A DNA stretch of 64,000 nucleotides from Peptoniphilus grossensis ph5 (GCF_000311825.1 NZ_HE978567.1:127392-191391); one strand, 5' to 3'. Counted from the first letter of the stretch, positions 14,203-24,570 are shown. Translations and numbers: made by a program. The notes: a model not told the origin generated them from the letters alone.

Positions 14203-15846
14203 ATGAAAAAGTATCAATTAGATGTACCTACACCACATTCCTACACTTATGTTACAAAGAATATTCCAAATGTAACTGTGGAACAAAGAGAAAGAGCTCT
14301 TAAGGCTACTCACTACAATGAATTTGCCTTCCCTGCAGGAATGTTAACTATCGATATGTTATCTGACTCAGGAACTACTGCCATGACAGATGTTCAATGG
14401 TCTGCAATGTTTTTGGGTGATGAATCTTATGGAAGAAACAAGGGCTACTATGTTCTCTTAGATACCTTTAGAGATGTCTTCGAAAGAGGCGACGATCAAA
14501 AGAGAATTATTGACCTTGTAAGAACTGACTGCGACGATGTTGAAAAAATGATGAACGAAGTTTACCTTTGTGAATATGAAGGTGGACTATTTAACGGTGG
14601 ATCTGCTCAAATGGAAAGACCTAATACTTTTATCATCCAACAAGGTCGTGCAGCTGAATCTGTTTTATTTGAACTTGTTAGAAATATTTTAAATGCAAGA
14701 GAACCTGGAAAGACTTACACAATTCCTTCTAATGGACACTTTGACACTACTGAAGGAAACATCAAGCAAATGGGCTCTATCCCAAGAAACTTATACAATA
14801 AAGAACTTTTATGGGAAGTTCCTGAAAATGGTCACTATGAAAAGAATCCATTTAAGGGCAACATGGACACAGAAAAGTTGGAAGAATTAATTGAAAAATT
14901 AGGACCAGAAAATGTTCCTCTAATTTATACAACTATTACTAACAACACAGTATGTGGTCAACCAGTTTCCATGGCAAACATGAGAGAATGTTCAAGAATC
15001 GCTCACAAATACGAAATTCCTTATATGTTTGATGCTGCAAGATGGGCAGAAAATGCTTACTTCATAAAAGTTAATGAAGATGGCTATGCTGACAAATCAA
15101 TTCCAGAAATCGCTAAGGAAATGTTCTCTTATTGCGACGGCTTTACTGCCTCTCTTAAAAAAGACGGACACGCAAACATGGGTGGCGTTCTTGCCTTTAG
15201 AGACAAGGGCTTATTCTGGAAGAAGTTCTCTGACTTTAACGAAGACGGTTCAGTTAAAACTGATGTAGGAATTCTTTTAAAGGTTAAACAAATTTCTTCC
15301 TACGGCAACGACTCCTACGGTGGAATGAGTGGTAGAGATATTATGGCACTTGCTGCTGGTCTTTATGAAGCAGCTAAGTTTGATTATCTTGATGCCCGTG
15401 TTAAACAATGCGAATACCTTGCACAAGGTTTCTACAAGGCTGGCGTAAAGGGCGTTGTACTTCCTGCTGGTGGTCACGGTGTTTACATCAACATGGACGA
15501 ATTTTTTGACAACAAGAGAGGACCAGAAACTTTTGCTGGTCAAGGTTTCTCTGTTGAATTAATTAGACGCTATGGAATTAGAACTGCAGAACTAGGCAAC
15601 TACTCAATGGAATATGACCTAAAGACTCCAGAACAACAAGCTGAAGTAGCCAATGTAGTTCGTTTCGCAGTAAACAGAAGTCAACTTTCAAAGGAACACA
15701 TGGATTATGTAATTGCAGCTGTAAAGGCTCTTTACGAAGACCGTGCTACTATTCCTAATATTAGAATAGTCAAGGGCAAGAACCTTCCAATGCGTCACTT
15801 CCACGCTTTCCTTGAAACTTATGAACCTTCTGAAGATGAAAAATAA
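14203..15846 (+). CDS. Tryptophanase/tyrosine phenol-lyase family beta-eliminating lyase, extended form
   Basis: A PLP enzyme of 547 aa. Family landmarks: LTDSGT-like MLSDSGTTAMTDVQW (about 52-66), QPVSMANMRE (about 253-262), FDAARWAENAYFI (276-288) and the PLP lysine in ASLKKDGHANMGG (about K320). DAAR.AENAYFI resembles tryptophanase, and the tyrosine phenol-lyase SMERG motif is TAELG here, which disfavours TPL. Classical members are about 455-475 aa; this one carries an insertion of about 45 residues near 92-138, so the substrate is not certain. The products would be pyruvate, ammonia and indole if tryptophan is used. The next gene is an NSS transporter, as in other tryptophanase loci. RBS GGAGG, six bases. 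Confidence 0.85.
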   Translation: MKKYQLDVPTPHSYTYVTKNIPNVTVEQRERALKATHYNEFAFPAGMLTIDMLSDSGTTAMTDVQWSAMFLGDESYGRNKGYYVLLDTFRDVFERGDDQKRIIDLVRTDCDDVEKMMNEVYLCEYEGGLFNGGSAQMERPNTFIIQQGRAAESVLFELVRNILNAREPGKTYTIPSNGHFDTTEGNIKQMGSIPRNLYNKELLWEVPENGHYEKNPFKGNMDTEKLEELIEKLGPENVPLIYTTITNNTVCGQPVSMANMRECSRIAHKYEIPYMFDAARWAENAYFIKVNEDGYADKSIPEIAKEMFSYCDGFTASLKKDGHANMGGVLAFRDKGLFWKKFSDFNEDGSVKTDVGILLKVKQISSYGNDSYGGMSGRDIMALAAGLYEAAKFDYLDARVKQCEYLAQGFYKAGVKGVVLPAGGHGVYINMDEFFDNKRGPETFAGQGFSVELIRRYGIRTAELGNYSMEYDLKTPEQQAEVANVVRFAVNRSQLSKEHMDYVIAAVKALYEDRATIPNIRIVKGKNLPMRHFHAFLETYEPSEDEK

Positions 15847-15876
15847 GTTTTAATTTTTTAATTTAATATTAAGAAA

Positions 15877-15896
15877 AGCCCCTTGCAAGAGGGGCT
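15877..15896 (+). other. Intercistronic hairpin between lyase and transporter
   Basis: AGCCCCT and AGGGGCT form a GC-rich 7-bp stem with a 6-base loop. No T-run follows, so it is not a standard terminator. It may stabilise or process the bicistronic mRNA and lower the transporter dose. Confidence 0.65.
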
Positions 15897-15917
15897 ACCC
15901 TATTAAGGAGAATGACT

Positions 15918-17258
15918 ATGGATAATAACTTAAAAGCTCGTGATGGTTTTAAAAGTAAATGGGGTTTTATACTTGCTTGTATAGGCTCAGCAGTTGGTAT
16001 GGGTAATATTTGGAGATTCCCTATAATGGTTTCTACCTATGGTGGAATGACTTTTTTAATCCCATATATAATATTTGTAATTCTTATAGGTTCAACTGGA
16101 GTAATTTCTGAAATGGCACTGGGAAGATCTGCTGAAGCTGGTCCCGTTGGTGCCTTTGGAAAATGCACTGAATTAAGATGGAATAATAGAAAACTTGGCG
16201 AAATAATTGGACTTATACCAGTAGTAGGCTCCCTTGCTCTAGCCATAGGTTACACTTGTGTAATGGGTTGGATTTTTAAGTACACTTTCCTTTCATTATC
16301 AGGCGGACTTTATGCTATGGGTCAAGACATGGATGTAATTGGCGGAACTTTTGGACAAACAGCCTCTGCCTTTGGCGCAAATATTTGGGTTGTTATAGCA
16401 ATTATTGCAAGCTTTGCCATTATGGTAATGGGAGTATCTGGCGGAATCGAAAAGGCAAACAAAATTATGATGCCTGTCCTCTTTGTTTTATTTGTAGGAC
16501 TTGCGATTTACATCTTCACCCTTCCAGGTGCAAGCAATGGATATAAATACATCTTTACAGTAAACCCTGAAGGCTTAAAGGATCCAAAAGTTTGGATTTT
16601 TGCCTTTGGACAAGCCTTCTTCTCCCTATCCGTTGCCGGAAATGGAACAGTAATTTACGGCTCCTATTTACCTAAAAACGAAAGCATTCCATCCTCTGCA
16701 AGAAATGTTGCAGTCTTTGATACTCTTGCAGCTCTACTTGCAGCCTTTGTAATTATCCCTGCCATGGCAACAGCAAATGCACCTCTTGATACTGGTGGTC
16801 CTGGACTAATGTTTATTTACCTAGTAAATGTATTTAATGGCATGGCTGTAGGAAGAGTCATTGGTATTATTTTCTACATCTGTGTGCTCTTCGCAGGCGT
16901 ATCTTCCATAATAAATCTTTACGAAGCACCAGTTGCTTATTTGCAAGAACAATTTAATTTTTCAAGACCAATTGCAACAACAACTATTCATGTAATTGGT
17001 TGTATCGTAGCTATATTTATTCAAGCTATAGTCGGCGGTTGGATGGATGTAGTTTCCATTTACATCTGCCCACTTGGAGCAGCCCTTGCTGGCATAATGT
17101 TCCTATGGGTTGCAGGAAAAGATTATGTAATCCCTGCAGTTAGTCAAGGTCATGAAAAAGAAATTGGCGGATGGTATTATCCACTTGCAAAATATGTATA
17201 TGTAACAGCAGCCATAATTGCCCTAATAGCAGGCGCAAAATTTGGCGGTATCGGTTGA
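15918..17258 (+). CDS. Sodium-dependent amino-acid transporter (NSS/SNF family)
   Basis: A 446-aa symporter with about 11-12 membrane helices. The NSS signature WGFILACIGSAVGMGNIWRFP in TM1 binds Na+ and substrate; GNGTVIYGSYLPK marks the TM6 region. The eleven-helix bacterial form is expected (LeuT/TnaT). The ATG at 15918 has AAGGAG seven bases upstream; the ATG at 15912 is only one base from it, so I reject that one. Cotranscription with the lyase suggests it imports the lyase substrate, probably an aromatic amino acid. Family assignment is firm; substrate is inference. Confidence 0.93.
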   Translation: MDNNLKARDGFKSKWGFILACIGSAVGMGNIWRFPIMVSTYGGMTFLIPYIIFVILIGSTGVISEMALGRSAEAGPVGAFGKCTELRWNNRKLGEIIGLIPVVGSLALAIGYTCVMGWIFKYTFLSLSGGLYAMGQDMDVIGGTFGQTASAFGANIWVVIAIIASFAIMVMGVSGGIEKANKIMMPVLFVLFVGLAIYIFTLPGASNGYKYIFTVNPEGLKDPKVWIFAFGQAFFSLSVAGNGTVIYGSYLPKNESIPSSARNVAVFDTLAALLAAFVIIPAMATANAPLDTGGPGLMFIYLVNVFNGMAVGRVIGIIFYICVLFAGVSSIINLYEAPVAYLQEQFNFSRPIATTTIHVIGCIVAIFIQAIVGGWMDVVSIYICPLGAALAGIMFLWVAGKDYVIPAVSQGHEKEIGGWYYPLAKYVYVTAAIIALIAGAKFGGIG

Positions 17259-17272
17259 TAAATATAAAAAAT

Positions 17273-17301
17273 AAAGCGTTGGTGCAAAACCAACGCTTTT
17301 A
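17273..17301. terminator. Bidirectional terminator
   Basis: AAGCGTTGG (17274-17282) and CCAACGCTT (17290-17298) with a 7-base loop; T's follow on the plus strand and TTTATTTTTT on the minus strand. It serves both the transporter and the minus-strand gene at 17318. Confidence 0.92.
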
Positions 17302-17317
17302 TCAAAATTTTTATTTA

Positions 17318-17680
17318 TCACCTTGCGTGTCCATAATAATATAAAGTCCCTACATAAGCTCCCCTATAATGCCCATTATCTTCCTCAAGAACCAGACCTA
17401 TAAATTTTAAATTTCCAGTATATAAAAGTCCATTTCTTGTTTCAGTTCTATAAATACTTGGTTCAAAATATTTTGAATACTGTACTTTCCAAAAAGGTGA
17501 ATTACGAGTATAGTATATAGCATCATCGTCATAGCCTAAAGGCCTCATTTCCGAAGTGATTTCTATTAAGCTGTCTGTATCATCTTGTGCAATAACTAGT
17601 CCCTTACTTGCAAAAACTGAAATGTTAATACTAAAAACGATAAATCCCACAACAATAAAAGTTAAAATTTTCTTCTTCAT
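17318..17680 (-). CDS. Small secreted protein of unknown function
   Basis: A 120-aa protein with a clear signal peptide (KKKILTFIVVGFIVFSINISVFA, cleavage after about residue 24). The mature part of about 95 residues is rich in tyrosine, with no cysteines and no wall anchor. It looks like a small beta-rich exoprotein. The RBS AAAGGAGG is strong and the gene is monocistronic. Not recognised. Confidence 0.7.
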   Translation of the reverse strand: MKKKILTFIVVGFIVFSINISVFASKGLVIAQDDTDSLIEITSEMRPLGYDDDAIYYTRNSPFWKVQYSKYFEPSIYRTETRNGLLYTGNLKFIGLVLEEDNGHYRGAYVGTLYYYGHAR

Positions 17681-17807
17681 AAAAAATCCTCCTTTATAAA
17701 TACACTCTTTACTTTATTACAATAATATGTAACCATTAAATCATGAATAAGTAAAGCTTTATTTTATTTATTCAACCAAAAATTTTATATTATTAGGAGG
17801 TAACTAA

Positions 17808-18383
17808 ATGAAAAAGAAATATCTCATTATTTTATTGACACTTCCCTTAATTTTTAGTGGTTGTAAAAAAACAAATAGCGAAAGTGCAAATTCTAGTGAG
17901 GAAGCATCAAAAAATTCTATTCAAAGTGAAAAAGCCCAAGCAGAAGAGTCTTCAGCAAAGGAAGATCAAGATAAGCAAATTGAGGAAAAGTATAATATTG
18001 TGGCATTAACTAAAAATATTTCTCTTATTTTAAAGGAAATTGGCTATGAAAATGTTGGTGGAACAGTAGAGGAAGCAAAGGATCTTTATCCTCATGCAAA
18101 AATTATTGGAAGCGAAAAAAACCCAGATACAGATGTAATTTTTGAAGTCTATCCAGACTTAATTATTACAGATTCCAATAACCAAGGTTATATTTTATCA
18201 AAAATGCATGACTATAACTTTAAGAAACAATGTCTCTCTATGACTAACCCTCTTTCTTCTGCACCTAGTTTAGAAGAATATATTTACGCTTTCTGCAAGG
18301 ACATAGATTATCCTAAGTATAGTGAAGAAAACCCTATACCAGAAGATTTGCTAAATAAAATAGAAAAAGAATTAAATCAATAA
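17808..18383 (+). CDS. Lipoprotein resembling half of a metal/cobalamin-binding protein
   Basis: A 191-aa lipoprotein: signal peptide with lipobox LIFSGC (Cys19), then a low-complexity Ser/Glu linker (about 20-58). Residues about 62-135 (IVALTKNISLILKEIGYENVGGT, then PHAKIIGSEKNPDTDVIFEVYPDLIIT) resemble the first lobe of TroA/BtuF-type binding proteins, in which an LKPDLVI-like strand ends the lobe. The second lobe is missing, so ligand transport is unlikely in the usual way. No transporter genes are near. RBS AGGAGG. Family inference is moderate. Confidence 0.65.
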   Translation: MKKKYLIILLTLPLIFSGCKKTNSESANSSEEASKNSIQSEKAQAEESSAKEDQDKQIEEKYNIVALTKNISLILKEIGYENVGGTVEEAKDLYPHAKIIGSEKNPDTDVIFEVYPDLIITDSNNQGYILSKMHDYNFKKQCLSMTNPLSSAPSLEEYIYAFCKDIDYPKYSEENPIPEDLLNKIEKELNQ

Positions 18384-18389
18384 AAAATT

Positions 18390-18427
18390 AAGCTCTGGAT
18401 CAGCTTATGACCCAGAGCTTTCTCTTT
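18390..18427. terminator. Bidirectional terminator
   Basis: AAGCTCTGG (18390-18398) pairs with CCAGAGCTT (18412-18420), a 9-bp stem with a 13-base loop and T/A runs on both sides. Serves the lipoprotein and glyoxalase genes. Confidence 0.88.
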
Positions 18428-19115
18428 AAAAATTATCCTTTTTATTTCTAAATTGTATAAATTCATCTAAGTCCCTTGCCAAGAAGAAGAGATTTATTTT
18501 TTTCTCCTTTTCTATTGTTGATGGAAGGGTGATTTTATCTTCTTCACGCAGTTTTTTTACTCTCTCATATTCTCTGTTTAAGTCCTCATTAGAAATGACA
18601 GACCTTGCAAATTCTAGGTTTGCAAGAGAATATTCGTGAGCGGGGTAAACTAAAGTGTCTTCATCTAAATTTTTTAGTTTCAAAAGACCCTCATAGGATT
18701 TATTGTAGTCCTTAGTGAAGACTCTGCCGCAGCCTGCAAGGAAAAGGGCATCGCCGCAGAATAATTTATCTCCCATTAGATAAGAGATGTGATCATCTGT
18801 GTGTCCTGCAGTTAAAATAACTATAAAGTTTTCACCCATGACTTCAAACTCATCGCCATCACTTAAAGTAAAGTCGTTATATTCTTTTGTTTCAAGTGGT
18901 CCGTAGACTTTCGCACCATATTTATTTTTAAGTTCTTTAACGCCGCCTACATGATCCATGTGCTTGTGAGTTAAAAGAATGTAGTCAAGATTTTTATCCT
19001 TCAAATAATCTATGACAGGGTCAGCATCGCCAGGATCCACAACAAGAGTCTTGCCATCCTTTTCTATTGTCCAAATATAATTGTCATTAAAAGCCTTAAT
19101 ATAATTAATAAACAT
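18426..19115 (-). CDS. MBL-fold hydrolase, glyoxalase II type
   Basis: A 229-aa metallo-beta-lactamase fold enzyme. Metal-binding motif THKHMDHVGG (about 50-59), AGHTDDHISY, FCGDALFLAGCGR and PAHEYSLANLEFA are those of hydroxyacylglutathione hydrolases. The C-terminal HAGH domain is short. It hydrolyses a thioester, for example lactoyl-thiol derived from methylglyoxal; a glutathione-type partner is not known in this organism. The ATG at 19115 has AGAGGTG seven bases upstream; the frame is open to 19187 but with no RBS there. Confidence 0.88.
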   Translation of the reverse strand: MFINYIKAFNDNYIWTIEKDGKTLVVDPGDADPVIDYLKDKNLDYILLTHKHMDHVGGVKELKNKYGAKVYGPLETKEYNDFTLSDGDEFEVMGENFIVILTAGHTDDHISYLMGDKLFCGDALFLAGCGRVFTKDYNKSYEGLLKLKNLDEDTLVYPAHEYSLANLEFARSVISNEDLNREYERVKKLREEDKITLPSTIEKEKKINLFFLARDLDEFIQFRNKKDNF

Positions 19116-19176
19116 AAAACACCTCTTAATATACTTACTCTTGTTGCTGGGATTTAAACAAGTATATATTTTTAAA

Positions 19177-19205
19177 TTTATATCCATTTAAAGCTGTGCT
19201 ATAAT
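19177..19205 (+). promoter_or_regulatory. Candidate promoter of the 19.2 kb gene
   Basis: TTTATA (19177-19182), 17-base spacer, TATAAT (19200-19205), with the ATG 30 bases later. The -35 is weak. Confidence 0.5.
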
Positions 19206-19234
19206 AAAATTAATAAAAATATTAGGAGGTCACT

Positions 19235-19768
19235 ATGAAAAAAGTTTTAATAGTTTTTATTTCAATATTTTTAATTGGCGGGCTAATATATTTTTCACAA
19301 AGTCACAAGTCTAAAGAAAATTCAACAAGTCCGAGAAAACTAAGTGCCGACACGAGAATATATAAAAGAGATAACCAGGGCGACTTTAAAATATACAAGG
19401 AAAAAACTTACCAAGATGGTCACTACTTATTGAAAAAAAGAATATTTTCTGAGAGTAAGTCTAATGATTTTGATTTGTGTCTAATTTTTGGTATAAAAAG
19501 CCAGAAAATAATTTCTGTGAAAGATGTCTCCTTAGAAACTGAAGGTAAGGGCTTCCAGGGAACTGTTTATGTAGAAATCGTCAGTGATGGAAAAAGTTTG
19601 GTCTACGATATTTTTGGCGACTTAAATAAGGGGCATTTGGAAAGGCCAACTTTGGATATAAAGGATATGGGAAGAAAGATTTATGCATCTTTTTCCTCTT
19701 TAAGTGAATCTAAATCCCTTGATCATGTGGCCGAAACTGGGGCTATATTTTTACCTTGGATGTTTTAA
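19235..19768 (+). CDS. Secreted or membrane-anchored protein of unknown function
   Basis: A 177-aa protein with an N-terminal hydrophobic segment (VLIVFISIFLIGGLIYFS) that is a signal anchor or uncleaved signal. The remainder is a soluble mixed domain without known motifs; a segment near 75-120 (DLCLIFGIKSQKIISVKDVSLETEGKGF, split here) looks beta-rich. RBS AGGAGG. It is monocistronic with a terminator after it. Not recognised. Confidence 0.65.
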   Translation: MKKVLIVFISIFLIGGLIYFSQSHKSKENSTSPRKLSADTRIYKRDNQGDFKIYKEKTYQDGHYLLKKRIFSESKSNDFDLCLIFGIKSQKIISVKDVSLETEGKGFQGTVYVEIVSDGKSLVYDIFGDLNKGHLERPTLDIKDMGRKIYASFSSLSESKSLDHVAETGAIFLPWMF

Positions 19769-19784
19769 AATTTATATGAAAGAT

Positions 19785-19827
19785 AAAGAAAGTAGTCTTG
19801 TGGTTTTAAGGCTACTTTCTTTTTTTA
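19785..19827 (+). terminator. Terminator of the 19.2 kb gene
   Basis: AAAGAAAGTAGTCTT pairs with AAGGCTACTTTCTTT (one G-T) around an 8-base loop, then a long T-run. A very similar GTAGTCT...AAGGCTAC hairpin occurs at 44517-44550. Confidence 0.9.
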
Positions 19828-19830
19828 TTT

Positions 19831-19856
19831 AATTTGTTTCAAGATATCCGACTAGC
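19831..19856 (-). repeat. Fragment (D) of the dispersed repeat
   Basis: The 26 bases match the end of copy C (44551-44720) in reverse orientation, including TTTCAAGATATCCGACT. It lies between two terminators. Confidence 0.6.
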
Positions 19857-19876
19857 TTGGTTTCAGTGTGAAGACA

Positions 19877-19908
19877 TTTAAAAAGACAGCCTTTTTTTAG
19901 CTGTCTTT
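19877..19908 (-). terminator. Terminator of groESL
   Basis: On the minus strand AAAGACAGC pairs with GCTGTCTTT around an A-rich loop and is followed by TTTTT. It is about 170 bases after the groL stop, beyond a repeat element and a second hairpin. Confidence 0.8.
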
Positions 19909-19914
19909 AATGAG

Positions 19915-20030
19915 TTTGTTTTAAGATTTACAATCCGACTCCTTTGAAAAAACTCCCTATTCGGTCGTTTTTTCTGCAGTCGCTGGATAAGGTTCTTCAT
20001 AGCTTCAGGCTCCTTTCAGTCGCCTTCAGC
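19915..20030 (-). repeat. Dispersed repeat, copy A
   Basis: About 115 bases similar, in reverse orientation, to copy B at 44381-44500: shared blocks include AATCCGACTC, CTCCCTATTCGGTCG and TCGCTGGATAAG. It is in the groL 3' region and has no ORF of note. It is more diverged than copies B and C are from each other. Confidence 0.7.
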
Positions 20031-20039
20031 TTGAAGACC

Positions 20040-20069
20040 GTCTCAATCGTGACTCGTCACGATTGAGAC
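20040..20069. other. Perfect 13-bp hairpin just after groL
   Basis: GTCTCAATCGTGA and TCACGATTGAGAC form an uninterrupted 13-bp stem with a CTCG loop, nine bases past the groL stop. No T-run follows on either side. It could be a 3' end-protecting element, or an inserted palindrome tied to the repeat beside it. Confidence 0.75.
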
Positions 20070-20078
20070 TACCATTAA

Positions 20079-21994
<1,916 letters not shown>

Positions 21995-22014
21995 CTATAT
22001 TAACCTCCTTAAAT

Positions 22015-22041
22015 TTAGCACTCACTAATGTCTTCTGCTAA
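22015..22041 (-). promoter_or_regulatory. Degenerate CIRCE operator
   Basis: TTAGCACTC, nine bases, then TTCTGCTAA. The consensus second half is GAGTGCTAA, so three positions differ; the outer TTAGCA...TGCTAA palindrome is kept. It lies between the promoter and groS, the normal HrcA site. hrcA is not in the window. Confidence 0.7.
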
Positions 22042-22048
22042 TACTTAT

Positions 22049-22077
22049 ATGATAATACATTAGAAAAATTTTTTCAA
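22049..22077 (-). promoter_or_regulatory. Promoter of groESL
   Basis: Minus strand TTGAAA (22072-22077), 17-base spacer, TATCAT (22049-22054). It is immediately upstream of the CIRCE. Confidence 0.6.
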
Positions 22078-22167
22078 GCTTAAAAGTAACAAAATATTGT
22101 AAAATTTTCTTGAAGTAATTTGCCGAGAGAATTTTTTAAAATTCTCCTTAAAATTTTTGAATAAAAA

Positions 22168-22791
22168 TTATTTGTGATTTTTTGGCATGAAAAATTTATT
22201 TACATCTACGCCTTCAAGCTCTAGGAGCCTCACCTTTCTAGCAAGCCCTCCTGCATAGGCAGTAAGAGACCCACTTGTCCCCACCACCCTGTGGCAAGGG
22301 ATGATTATAGAAAATGGATTGTGCCCTACTGCACCGCCCACTGCTTGTGCAGACATTCTCTCGTACTTGCCACTGGCGACGAGTTTTTCTGCTATGTCCT
22401 TATAGGTAAGAGTCTCTCCATAGGGGATCTTCAACAAAATTTTCCACACTTCTCTTCTAAATTCTGTGCCTTCAAGTTTTAACTTAGGTGTAAAATTTGG
22501 CTCTTCTCCAGAAAAATATAGGTCTAACCATTTTTTAGTTTCTCCTAAAATTTTATCGTCACAAATTTTTTCTCCAGACACTTTATTTTTTTCATGACCA
22601 AGACTTTTACCACTAAGATTTTTATCTTTTATATCAGAATCCTTCCCATCATCAAAATTTTTTACCTCTTCATTCTTTATAAGCACATTAAATTCTTCTT
22701 GCCCTTCAAAATAAAGTCCAAGAAGAGTGCCCTCATGGAAAAGGATTAAAATTTTCCCCAGGGGAGAACTATAAATACTTCTATAAAGCAT
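22168..22791 (-). CDS. ogt: Methylated-DNA--protein-cysteine methyltransferase
   Basis: A 207-aa suicide enzyme that transfers methyl groups from O6-methylguanine to its own cysteine. The active-site motif IIPCHRVVG and the DNA-binding ATL-fold segment (GGAVGHNP, AYAGGLARKVRLLELEG) are intact. Between the N-terminal domain and the catalytic domain there is a charged Lys/Asp/Ser-rich insertion (about residues 36-75) that makes it longer than usual. The ATG at 22791 has GGAGG; the frame upstream lies within the rplQ terminator, so the longer start is rejected. Confidence 0.93.
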   Translation of the reverse strand: MLYRSIYSSPLGKILILFHEGTLLGLYFEGQEEFNVLIKNEEVKNFDDGKDSDIKDKNLSGKSLGHEKNKVSGEKICDDKILGETKKWLDLYFSGEEPNFTPKLKLEGTEFRREVWKILLKIPYGETLTYKDIAEKLVASGKYERMSAQAVGGAVGHNPFSIIIPCHRVVGTSGSLTAYAGGLARKVRLLELEGVDVNKFFMPKNHK

Positions 22792-22806
22792 AGAACCTCC
22801 AAAAGT

Positions 22807-22838
22807 ATAAAAAAAAGGAAACCCCATTGGATTTCCTT
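22807..22838 (-). terminator. Terminator of the ribosomal superoperon
   Basis: AAGGAAATCC/GGGTTTCCTT stem with an AATG loop on the minus strand, then eight T's. It begins inside the rplQ stop region and ends the S10-spc-alpha transcript. Confidence 0.92.
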
Positions 22839-23178
22839 ATACTAATTCTATAATTGAAATTTCTGCACCGTCTCCACGTCTTGGACCCATCTTCAATACT
22901 CTAGTGTATCCACCATTTCTATCTGCATACTTTTCAGCGTATTCGTCAAATAATTTTGTAACAACATCTTCTGAATAAATATATGCTAAAGCTTGTCTTC
23001 TTGCGTGAAGGTCGCCTCTTTTTCCAAGTGTAATCATACGATCAGCAATCTTTTGAACTTCCTTAGCTCTTGTGTGAGTAGTTTGAATTCTACCTTCACG
23101 CAAAAGAGAAGTAACAAGGTTTCTAAGCATTGCCTTTCTATGACTTGAATTACGGCCAAGTTTTCTGTTTTTTGCCAT
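22837..23178 (-). CDS. rplQ: 50S ribosomal protein L17
   Basis: A 113-aa large-subunit protein near the exit tunnel. The start [24 protein letters not shown] and the end [22 protein letters not shown] are diagnostic. The ATG at 23178 follows AAGGAGG; the 12-codon upstream extension has no support. It is the last gene of the superoperon, 10 bases after rpoA. Confidence 0.98.
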   Translation of the reverse strand: MAKNRKLGRNSSHRKAMLRNLVTSLLREGRIQTTHTRAKEVQKIADRMITLGKRGDLHARRQALAYIYSEDVVTKLFDEYAEKYADRNGGYTRVLKMGPRRGDGAEISIIELV

Positions 23179-23188
23179 AATGTCCTCC

Positions 23189-24136
23189 TTAATCTTCTTC
23201 AGCTTTGAGGCCAAGTCCTAATTCTTCAAGTTTTTCAGTTACTTCTAGTAGGGATTTTCTACCAAGATTTCTAACCTTCATCATTTCACTTTCAGTCTTA
23301 TTAGTAAGTTCCTCAACGCTGTTTATTCCAGCTCTCTTTAGGCAGTTAAAAGACCTAACAGATAGATCTAATTCTTCAACTGTCATTTCGAGAACTTTTT
23401 CTTTTTGATCCTCTTCTTTTTCAACCATCAAATTTATTTCACTGACATGTTCTTTAAGGCCAATGAAGAGTTCAAGATGTTCTGTCAAGATTTTTGCTGC
23501 AAGAGATGTAGCTTCATCAGCTTTCATAGAGCCATCTGTTGTAACTTCAAGGATTAATCTATCATAATCAGTTCTTTGACCCACTCTTGTGTTTTCAACT
23601 TTCCAGTTTACTTTTTCCACAGGAGTGAAGTTAGAATCCATTGGAATAATTCCAATTTCAGTTATTTCATCCTTTTTAAGTTCAGAAGGTTCGTAGCCTC
23701 TTCCCTTTTCAACCATCATTTCAAGATAAAAATCAGCATCTTCATTTAGAGTCGCTATATGTTGATCTGGATTTATAATAGTTACATGAGGTTGAAGTTC
23801 AATGTCAGAGGCTTTAATTTCTCCCTTGCCCTTCTTTTCTATAATAAGTTTTACAGGTTCATCTTCAGTCATCTTTAAAACTATAGATTTAATATTTAAA
23901 ACTATTTCAGGTACATCTTCCAATACTCCTGGAATTGTATCAAATTCATGTTCAACGCCGCGTATATTGATGAAAGATACAGCTGCGCCTGGTAGAGAGG
24001 AAAGTAGCACTCTTCTTAAGGAATTTCCAATAGTGATACCAAATCCAGCTTCTAGAGGTTCAACGACAAATTTGCCATATAAACCTGACTCATCTAATTC
24101 TTCAATACTAATCCTAGGTTTTTCAATTTCAATCAT
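23189..24136 (-). CDS. rpoA: RNA polymerase alpha subunit
   Basis: A 315-aa subunit that nucleates RNA polymerase assembly and contacts UP elements. The N-terminal domain contains [23 protein letters not shown] (in part), and the C-terminal domain ends [28 protein letters not shown] (in part). Normally rpsD lies between rpsK and rpoA in Clostridia-like genomes; here rpoA follows rpsK directly. RBS AGGAGG. Confidence 0.99.
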   Translation of the reverse strand: MIEIEKPRISIEELDESGLYGKFVVEPLEAGFGITIGNSLRRVLLSSLPGAAVSFINIRGVEHEFDTIPGVLEDVPEIVLNIKSIVLKMTEDEPVKLIIEKKGKGEIKASDIELQPHVTIINPDQHIATLNEDADFYLEMMVEKGRGYEPSELKKDEITEIGIIPMDSNFTPVEKVNWKVENTRVGQRTDYDRLILEVTTDGSMKADEATSLAAKILTEHLELFIGLKEHVSEINLMVEKEEDQKEKVLEMTVEELDLSVRSFNCLKRAGINSVEELTNKTESEMMKVRNLGRKSLLEVTEKLEELGLGLKAEED

Positions 24137-24162
24137 GGGTACCCTCCTTCTCGATAAATAGC

Positions 24163-24558
24163 TTAGACTCTTCTACGTTTTGGTGGCCTACATCCATTGT
24201 GAGGAATTGGAGTAACATCTTTAATCATAGTTACTTCAAGACCTGATGCTTGAAGAGATCTAATTGCAGCTTCTCTTCCTGAACCTGGACCCTTTACATA
24301 TACATCAACGCTTTTTAATCCATGTTCTTTAGCCTTTTCAGCTGCTTCTTGTGCTGCTTCTTGTGCTGCAAAAGGAGTTGACTTTCTTGAACCTCTAAAT
24401 CCAAGTTGTCCAGCACTTGCCCAAGATATAACATTACCGTTAATATCAGTAAGAGTAACCATAGTGTTGTTAAATGTTGAAGCTATGTGAGCTTCACCCT
24501 TTTCAATATTTTTACGAACACGTCTTCTTGAACGTGTAACTTTTTGTTTTTTAGCCAT
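24163..24558 (-). CDS. rpsK: 30S ribosomal protein S11
   Basis: A 131-aa small-subunit platform protein. [18 protein letters not shown] and the C-terminal [15 protein letters not shown] are the family landmarks. It is 12 bases after rpsM and 26 bases before rpoA; rpsD is missing between them. Confidence 0.98.
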   Translation of the reverse strand: MAKKQKVTRSRRRVRKNIEKGEAHIASTFNNTMVTLTDINGNVISWASAGQLGFRGSRKSTPFAAQEAAQEAAEKAKEHGLKSVDVYVKGPGSGREAAIRSLQASGLEVTMIKDVTPIPHNGCRPPKRRRV

Positions 24559-24570
24559 TAAAGTCCCCCC

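Noticed and set aside
15277-15543. 88-aa minus ORF inside the lyase gene
   Set aside because: Antisense shadow.
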